Shown here: piece after piece, positions 1 to 6,300 of the stretch
Position numbering within the stretch: the first letter of the stretch is position 1
Layout: every line of letters begins with the position of its first letter
Source: Methanobacteriota archaeon
GTDB taxonomy: Archaea > Thermoplasmatota > Poseidoniia > Poseidoniales > Thalassarchaeaceae
Direction of reading: 5' to 3'
Length of the DNA stretch: 9,642 nucleotides
Assembly: GCA_002683155.1 (NCBI GenBank)
Contig: NYST01000030.1
Location: forward strand, 1 to 9,642
Translations under genes and position numbers: made by a program
Notes under the pieces: model-generated
The model's database searches: none
What the model saw: the letters and a program-made list of their open reading frames with translations, nothing else
What the model was told of the DNA's origin: nothing

Positions 1-622
1 ATCAATACCTGAATTGAGCAAGTATCGTCTTCGATGCCCCCGCCTTCGATGCGACCCCACAGTCTGGTACGTCAGCTGAACACAATCTCGGCGACCATGT
101 TCGTCGGCCTTTCGGCGACGATGTGTGATGTCCGTGCATAAATGGTCGCCGCCGCCTTTCTCGTAGATGGATTCGTAGATGTTCAACATGCGCGAACTTT
201 CTCTTTCTCCCCAATGTCAAGTGTAGTTTTTCTTGATGATCCATCAGAGATTGAATAAAATCTTCTCTTTCCTCCGTATTGGAGCCAGTATCCACGCCTC
301 TGACAACTGCGCCCAAGACTATCGGCCTCACATCTGCCAATTCGGCGGATACCGTTAGCCCGATTTCCCCGGAGATAACTGGCAAGTTGACATCCACTTC
401 AGCCTTTGAAAGGAATGTACGTGAAGCCCTTGCAATCGCCTCATGGCTCAGAAGATCCGGCCTGTCCGGAAAAACTTCGACTTCTATAGAATCTTCGCTA
501 TTGCCATCTACCGGGCAACCCAATTCCGGCAACCATTCCGACCATTCTTCGGCAATATGGCTAGTCCCGTGAATATTCTGAATGTAACCGAGGACTGAGT
601 GTTTGAAATCGAGAGTTGGAAT
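1..622 (-). CDS. pheT: Phenylalanyl-tRNA synthetase beta subunit, N-terminal part, truncated by the window edge
   Basis: PheT is the beta chain of the alpha2-beta2 enzyme that charges tRNA-Phe in the cytoplasm. The match is to the archaeal/eukaryotic type: a segment with key residues FPDRPDLLSHEAIARA (about 40 residues after the proposed start), then VVRGVD, then QEKLHLTLGRKRKFA, all hallmarks of the N-terminal beta-subunit module. Similarity continues upstream of the first TTG codon (532-530) as IPTLDFKHSVLGYIQ, which resembles the PheT N-terminus. No ATG, GTG or TTG lies in frame there, so I place the start at ATT (622-620), read as Met, behind a GAGGTGA motif. The frame stays open to base 2, but PheT-like sequence stops near base 190, where the family normally continues with an SIGxHD-like segment. 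The last ~63 codons are therefore doubtful: a frameshift, rearrangement or assembly join is likely. The gene starts 4 bases after the stop of the upstream GltB-like gene, which suggests cotranscription. Family assignment is strong; start and 3' part are inferred. Confidence 0.82.
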
Positions 623-626
623 TTGC

Positions 627-633
627 TCACCTC
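627..633 (-). promoter_or_regulatory. Shine-Dalgarno motif GAGGTGA for pheT, overlapping the upstream stop codon
   Basis: On the minus strand the bases read tGAGGTGAgcaaATT. The TGA stop of the GltB-like gene (629-627) is the last three bases of this purine-rich motif, and the proposed ATT start follows after a 4-base gap. Its position is what favours ATT over the internal TTG at 532-530, which has no comparable motif in front. The arrangement suggests termination-reinitiation coupling between the two genes. Confidence 0.6.
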
Positions 634-2144
634 AGATCTAACCACATCTTTAGGGGGCGGTCATACCCAACCAACCTCAGGCCGGAAATTGAAGCGGTAT
701 CATAATTATTGGCTCTAAGGTTCCTCCTTCCAATCCTCTCGATTCGGTCCACGCCTATTTCCCTCATCCAGCTACGAATGCCTGTGGCTAACTCACCTAT
801 CTTTGAATCCAAGTCACTTTCTGGGCAGGGGGATACCAATGCGGTACATCCCGATGCCACGGCAATGATCAGATCCTTAGCATCTGGTTGGTGCAGAACT
901 TCGATCATTACAAATTTCCCCGTCTCTCCAATTCCCATGGCCTTAGAAGACAAACCAATTTTTGGCAGTACGGACGCCAATCGAGAACCACTCCTCGTTG
1001 CACAGTTAACCACGGCACCATCTAATTCCAAGTCCATTACAAGTCTGAAAAGCCGTTCTATTCTGTCTATCCTTCCTCTGAGCAATATTATCGAATTGGT
1101 CCTCAACCTACTTCGAAGTGATATCACCATGGCTTCTATTTCCGCATCATTCAATCCAGGGAAGTCTGTTATGTCGAAAACAATGCCCGAGCAATTTTCG
1201 ATATGTTCGACAGCCCCATAGAATTCATTTTTCCCAACCAATAGCAAATCTCCATCTCTTGCTTCCGTCCTTACAATTGCCGGTGAATCCACTCCCTTCC
1301 ATTTTTCAGAACCAATTGCTGTCTCGCAAGAAATTATCCATGGAATTTTCAATAGCGACCCTCCCGAATCTGCCTCTTCTTGAACTAGAAGAGTGTAGTG
1401 ATCAAGTGGAGCATTATTGGATAACGAGCCCTCATTTGGATACAGTGAAATATTTTCAAAACCTTCAGAGATGAAATATTCTGCTACCTCATCACCAGTT
1501 GTCAAATTGGCCCCAGGCTCCAAAACCAAAGCATCATTATTCAGCGATAATCCCATAGGTTCTAGCATTTTAGAGAACTCAGAAATTTCTGATTTCTTTA
1601 TCGATCTCATTTCTACGCCATCTGGGGGCGGGGGGCAACTGCCAGAAATAATGATCCTGCCACCATTCATTCCTATCCCCGGCTCCGAGCCAACCGAACC
1701 CATTACCAGGATGGATCCGCCCGACATCCCAGCCCCTAACCGATCTCCCGAATGCCCCCTGACTAGAATCATTCCTTCCGACATAGAGGCCCCAGCTTCA
1801 TCTCCTGTGGAACCTTGAATGGAGATCTCGCCTCCAGCCATCGCAAATCCAGCTTTGTTGCCAACATCCTTCTCCACGACTGTCTTCCCTGATTGGTGGA
1901 ATGCCCCAAGCATAGAACCGGCACTCCCCCTTAAGGTCAAAGTACCTCCACGATTTGCTGCTCCAACACAATCTCCAAGCGTTCCAAGACACAGTACCCT
2001 TGCACCCTCCGGCAAGTGAGTCATTACTCCAAATTCTCCGTCTTTGGGCCTCTCATCGCCAGCCCGGCCCCAACCAATTTTTACTGGCCGATTCTGCTCT
2101 AATGCCTGCTCTAAGTACCTGTCTAGGTCATTGTTGAGTTTCAA
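627..2144 (-). CDS. Glutamate synthase-related protein: GXGXG beta-helix domain fused to a degenerate GltB-like barrel
   Basis: The protein has about 505 residues. Residues ~45-175 form a GXGXG right-handed beta-helix with repeated turns such as GDEAGASMSEG, GDRLGAGMSGG and GIGMNGG, closed by CPPPPDGV. This is the fold of the glutamate synthase alpha-chain C-terminus and of formylmethanofuran dehydrogenase subunit C. The rest (~245-505) resembles the GltB FMN-binding barrel, most clearly in its tail (IRSWMREIGVDRIERIGRRNL, cf. the usual end IRxxLxEIxxxxGVRSLxELIGR). The glycine-rich GEGG and GGTGA flavin segments and the Cys triplet for the 3Fe-4S cluster are not visible; only isolated Cys remain (GCTALVSPCP). 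Domain order is also reversed relative to GltB. A catalytically dead scaffold or regulatory paralogue seems more likely than a working glutamate synthase. The start is TTG (2144-2142) with only a weak AAGAG upstream; the frame is open back to 2195, so a longer N-terminus is possible. It probably shares a transcript with pheT. Confidence 0.72.
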   Translation of the reverse strand: MKLNNDLDRYLEQALEQNRPVKIGWGRAGDERPKDGEFGVMTHLPEGARVLCLGTLGDCVGAANRGGTLTLRGSAGSMLGAFHQSGKTVVEKDVGNKAGFAMAGGEISIQGSTGDEAGASMSEGMILVRGHSGDRLGAGMSGGSILVMGSVGSEPGIGMNGGRIIISGSCPPPPDGVEMRSIKKSEISEFSKMLEPMGLSLNNDALVLEPGANLTTGDEVAEYFISEGFENISLYPNEGSLSNNAPLDHYTLLVQEEADSGGSLLKIPWIISCETAIGSEKWKGVDSPAIVRTEARDGDLLLVGKNEFYGAVEHIENCSGIVFDITDFPGLNDAEIEAMVISLRSRLRTNSIILLRGRIDRIERLFRLVMDLELDGAVVNCATRSGSRLASVLPKIGLSSKAMGIGETGKFVMIEVLHQPDAKDLIIAVASGCTALVSPCPESDLDSKIGELATGIRSWMREIGVDRIERIGRRNLRANNYDTASISGLRLVGYDRPLKMWLDLR

Positions 2145-2297
2145 ACTCTTATCGACAATTTCCCTCAGTCCATCGCCCCCTGCATTACTATAGATTCAGA
2201 AAGAGGCGACTCATTATTGACTCTTGCCGAATTCGCTATGTTCATAGGCATCCTTCAGACGTAGAATGGTCACAGGCAAACACATGGGGAATTGAAA
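2145..2297. promoter_or_regulatory. Divergent intergenic region between the GltB-like gene and GAPDH
   Basis: These ~150 bases must hold promoters for both directions. Two structured elements are visible: a direct repeat GACTC-N6-GACTC (2208-2212 and 2219-2223, 11 bases apart) and an interrupted dyad CTATG-TT-CATAG (2236-2247), about 50 bases upstream of the GAPDH ATG. Either could bind a regulator or be part of a promoter, but no strong TATA box can be assigned to either direction. A GGGG stretch (2286-2289) eight bases before ATG 2298 may act as a modest ribosome binding site. Confidence 0.4.
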
Positions 2298-3338
2298 ATG
2301 GGTTCCATAAAGGTGGCAATAAACGGTTTTGGAACAATAGGCAAGAGAGTTGCCGATGCAATAGACGCACAAGAAGATATGGAAGTTTCAGGAGTTACGA
2401 AAACAGGTCCGAGTTTTGGTTGTGAGCTTGCAATCAAGAAAGGATTCCCCCTATACTGCACGTTTGACGATGACGATAGGATTTCACAGTTTTCGAAGAA
2501 GGGTTACTCTTGCGTAGGGGGGCTTTCTGATTTGCTTGCTATTTCAGATGTCGTTGTAGACTGTTCTCCCGGAAAACTAGGTGCAGAAAACCTCGAGAAA
2601 TACCAATCTGCGGGAATAAAGTACATCTTCCAGGGCGGCGAAAAGCACGAATTAACGGGATTGTCGTACACTTCGTCAGCTAATCATTTGGAAAATTTGA
2701 ATGCAATTGGTACGAGGGTTGTTTCTTGTAATACCACTGGCCTGTCTAGGACCCTTGTGCCTCTCTTCGAACACTGTGGGTCATTGAAGGTAGAATGTAC
2801 GATGATTAGGAGGGCTGCCGACCCAGGAGACTCTGGGAAGGGCCCAATCAATGCAATCAAGCCTGTACTGAAAGTACCGAGCCATCATGGCCCAGACGTG
2901 ATGACCGTTAAACCTGAGATTGAAATTAACAGCCTTGCTGTAGCCGTGCCAACTACGATAATGCACGTCCATAGTATCATTGCTGATCTCCCAAAGGGGC
3001 ACGGGCTAGATACAGATTCCATTCTACGAATGTGGACTGATACTCCACGAGTCATTATCATGAATGGTTTGGAAGATCGGATTCCTACAACTGCAGAAGT
3101 AATGGAGATGGCTCGTGACATTGGTAGAAAATGGGGCGACTTGCATGAAATCTTCGTTTGGGAAGATGGCGTGAAACTAGTCGGTGATAGACTCTACTAT
3201 TTTCAAGCGATTCATCAAGAGAGTGATGTTATCCCTGAGAATGTCGATTGCATCAGGGCATTGATGGGCGTGGAGGGGGACTGGCGCAAATCCGTCCTTA
3301 GGACCGATGAAGCAATCAGTCGTTATTACTCAACATAA
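2298..3338 (+). CDS. gap: Type II (archaeal) glyceraldehyde-3-phosphate dehydrogenase, phosphorylating
   Basis: It interconverts glyceraldehyde-3-phosphate, phosphate and NAD(P)+ with 1,3-bisphosphoglycerate in cytoplasmic glycolysis/gluconeogenesis. The product is 346 residues, close to the usual archaeal length. It opens with a Rossmann fold (INGFGTIGKR, residues 8-17) followed by GVTKT, a conserved type II segment. The catalytic Cys is residue 144 in SCNTTGLSRTL. Further signatures are FQGGEKH (~111-117), RRAADP...KGPINAIKP and VPSHHGPDV. ATG 2298 is chosen over the upstream in-frame TTG (2292) because MGSIKVAINGFG matches the normal family start and GGGG lies eight bases upstream. It is transcribed divergently from the GltB-like gene and sits 60 bases ahead of the subtilase on the same strand. 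Cofactor preference cannot be read reliably. The assignment is secure. Confidence 0.95.
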   Translation: MGSIKVAINGFGTIGKRVADAIDAQEDMEVSGVTKTGPSFGCELAIKKGFPLYCTFDDDDRISQFSKKGYSCVGGLSDLLAISDVVVDCSPGKLGAENLEKYQSAGIKYIFQGGEKHELTGLSYTSSANHLENLNAIGTRVVSCNTTGLSRTLVPLFEHCGSLKVECTMIRRAADPGDSGKGPINAIKPVLKVPSHHGPDVMTVKPEIEINSLAVAVPTTIMHVHSIIADLPKGHGLDTDSILRMWTDTPRVIIMNGLEDRIPTTAEVMEMARDIGRKWGDLHEIFVWEDGVKLVGDRLYYFQAIHQESDVIPENVDCIRALMGVEGDWRKSVLRTDEAISRYYST

Positions 3339-3352
3339 GAAATAAAATAAAT
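3339..3352 (+). promoter_or_regulatory. A/T-only tract after GAPDH; possible TATA element for the subtilase
   Basis: Immediately after the GAPDH stop the sequence is gaaataaaataaat, the most A/T-rich stretch in the 60-base gap. The AATAAAATA core (3341-3349) lies about 50 bases upstream of the subtilase ATG, which fits an archaeal TATA box with transcription starting ~25 bases downstream and a short leader. It lacks the run of T expected of an archaeal terminator on this strand, so a promoter role is preferred. No transcription data support this. Confidence 0.35.
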
Positions 3353-3398
3353 CACACAGTCTCAATAGTCAAAAGAGAATCTTGTCTCCGAATGACGA

Positions 3399-6300
3399 AT
3401 GACTGCCACGAAATCGGTTTGTTTTGTCATCGCCATCTTCCTATTCTCCGTTGTCTCTCATTCCCTTTCTCCAGAGCCACGTTTCGAAGACGATCCCATT
3501 CCCCAATCATCTGAAAGTAAAAACGAGAGTAGGTGGAATCAGTTCGCAAATCCAGTTTCTAGTGATTACAGAATCTCCGAAGCGTCTGGAATTATTCATT
3601 CACCATTCGGAATCTCCGACCCGCTGATAGGGGGTCTACCGTTGGGGCCGTGGCAGATCATAGGTCTGCAAGGCCCCTTTGACACGAGATTGCATATTGT
3701 TCAATCCATGAGTGCCGATTTGTTTGAATTAGAGGAATCCCTTCAATCATTAGGGATCGCAATCATTGACCATGTTCCAGATGATTCTGTGGTAATCAGC
3801 CTCTCAGAAGAGAATTCAGATGAAGAAATTTCTCGAGTGCAGAATTTGCCACAAGTTCGCTGGGCCGGGCCTATGCCGTCTGCTTGGAAGATTTCCAATA
3901 CTCTTCTCCCATTAATTCAATTTGAAGGGACTCTAATTGACCTTGATGTCACGCCGTCTTCAGCAAATTCGCCCGAGGATCACATCGAACTAAATGATGA
4001 TATAAATTCCCTAGCAGGCACTCTGCACGAATCTTCTCATTGCGACCTACGACTATGCCAGATAAAATCTGCAAACCCTTTGTTGGTAATTTCATTAGCA
4101 TCTGACAATAGGGTCTCTAGGGTCGAACCAGGGCCAATTCTTTCCATCCAGAACTCAAATGCCAGCATCATTTCAGGAGTTGAACTAGCTAGGACTATGT
4201 CTGTAGGAAATCTAACAGGTTTGGGGGAAGTGATAGGGATTTCCGACACAGGGCTTGATTGGGATCACGGAGACTTCGATGGAAGGCTTCGAAGCCCCGT
4301 TTTCAATTTGTTCGGGCCTGACAATTCTGGAGCCGATTCAAACAGCGGACACGGCACCCATGTGACATCTACGCTATTGGGGGATGGTTCTGGAGACTCA
4401 AATTCCACTGGCATCGTCCCAGAGGCTACTTTCCACTTTTACCAATTAGAGGTGGATAGCTCAGGAATACTGGCAAGATGGGGTTCATTGTACGAAATGT
4501 TCGAGCACTCCCTGATGAATGATGCAAACATTCACACAAACAGCTGGGGGAGTGAAAACCTAGTTGGGGACTACACCTCGGATTCTCGCTCAATTGACTG
4601 GTTTACCAACGACTATCCTGAATTCTTGGTGGTCTTTTCTGCTGGCGATATGGGGGTTTCTGGTGTTTCCTCTCCAAGCACTGCAAAAAACGCACTTTCC
4701 GTAGGAGCTTCAACAACTGGAGCCTTCGAATCAGAACCGATAGGGTCGATTTTTGCAGAATCATCCACTGGTCCAACTTCCGATGGGCGAATAAAGCCCG
4801 ATTTGGTTGCACCAGGGGTTATGATATGTTCAGCAAGAGCTCAAGAAGCGGACCTTGCCACTGGTGGAAACTGCTCGAATTCGTTGCATCCAGACGGCTC
4901 CACCCCGATGTACATGACAATGAATGGAAGTTCGATGGCTACTCCCGTCGTGGCCGGAGCATCTGCTATGGCCAGAGAGTTCTTGAGGGAAGAAGTTGGA
5001 ATATTGACTCCCGGATCCGACCTTATCAGGGCATTATTGGTTAATGGGGCCGACGATATCGGCGAGCAGAATATTCCAAATCCCCGTGAAGGATGGGGGC
5101 AACTCAACATCTCTAACAGCCTCTTCCCGAAAAGCGACGGCGTAAATTTATCTGTATTCTACGATCAAGAAAGGCAGCTAATGCCGGGTCACAGTTTCAT
5201 CTACACATTCGATGTTTCTGGCACCAGCGGAATGGACGTAACTCTGGCTTGGAACGATTTGGAGGGTTCCGCTTCTGCAGATCAGAACGCCAGCCGTCTT
5301 GTCAACAACCTCGATCTTGTGGTGTCCTCTCCGTCCGGGGAAGTTTACAATGGGAATAATTTTGCAAACGGGATTAGCCAAACCTCCGGTTCCAATACCG
5401 ATCAACTCAACAACCTTGAGAGGGTAAGGCTCGCTTCTTCCGAATCAGGCACATGGTCCATACAAGTCGGTCATGCGGGGGGTTTCGCTCAAAAATTCTC
5501 ATTGATCTTATCTGCCGATGCAGAAGAGCTCCAAGAAGCCGACCTTACAGTAGTCCCCAACTCAATCTTCACATCAGAAAACAGCCCCCTGAAGGGTGAC
5601 ACAATCTCAATGCAACTTTCTTGGATCAATCAGGCTGCTGCACCTACCGGAGAATACTCAATCTCTCTTGAGGACATTACTGACGGCACAGAAATTGGAA
5701 TCCAATCAATGCCATCATTACCTGGTGGAGGAATAGAGACTTTTTCGATATACCATTCATTTTCCACTACTGGGACTCACATAGTCCGACTCACACTTGA
5801 TCACTTTTCGGAAGTTGATGAACTAAATGATGAAAATACCGGGTCAAATAACAATGTGTTTGATATCGAATTGGATGTCACTGAGATAGGCGTCCGAATC
5901 ACTCCCCTCATGGCCGATGGTTCACACCCCTCTGACTTCCAGGAATTAGAATCCGCGAAGTATCAGAATATCGATCCAAGCCAAGTAAGTTGGGCCGAAT
6001 ACCAACTAGAACTCTTGAATGAGGGAACTTCCGAGATTACAGTAGAACTCACAGCGTCTGCCGTACAAATAATCGATGACTCAGGAATAATGAACGCCCC
6101 ATTGGATGAATGGTCCCGTACTCTAAGTGACGCAGGTCCATGGGTTCTATCCCCATTCGGAGAAGATGGGGATAGAGTAGTAATTTCATTGAATCTGACC
6201 GATGAAGACGCAGATCTAGGCAGTCGCTTCGCTCTTCCTGGACTTTTTGTTAGCGACATCACCCTGAGGGACAAGATGGCGCCAACAACCTTCCATTCCA

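Noticed and set aside
1..190. A tRNA or known structured RNA at the left edge
   Set aside because: The inverted repeats do not form a cloverleaf and no T-loop (GGTTCAA-type) or other familiar RNA signature was found, so only the inverted repeat is reported.
1..190. A second open minus-strand frame (ATG at 189-187, reading MLNIYESIYEKGGGDH...) as a separate gene
   Set aside because: It lacks a ribosome binding site, overlaps the PheT frame and turns Arg/His-rich after about 25 codons. It cannot be distinguished from a chance open frame in GC-richer DNA.
709..2137. Several plus-strand open frames (709-1221, 1118-1474, 1417-1818, 1819-2019)
   Set aside because: They are antisense to the GltB-like gene, whose translation shows clear GXGXG repeats. 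None has a recognisable motif or convincing ribosome binding site.
2284..2295. ATG at 2284 as a start or leader peptide before GAPDH
   Set aside because: It encodes only Met-Gly-Asn before a stop and is out of frame with GAPDH; ATG 2298 gives the canonical N-terminus.
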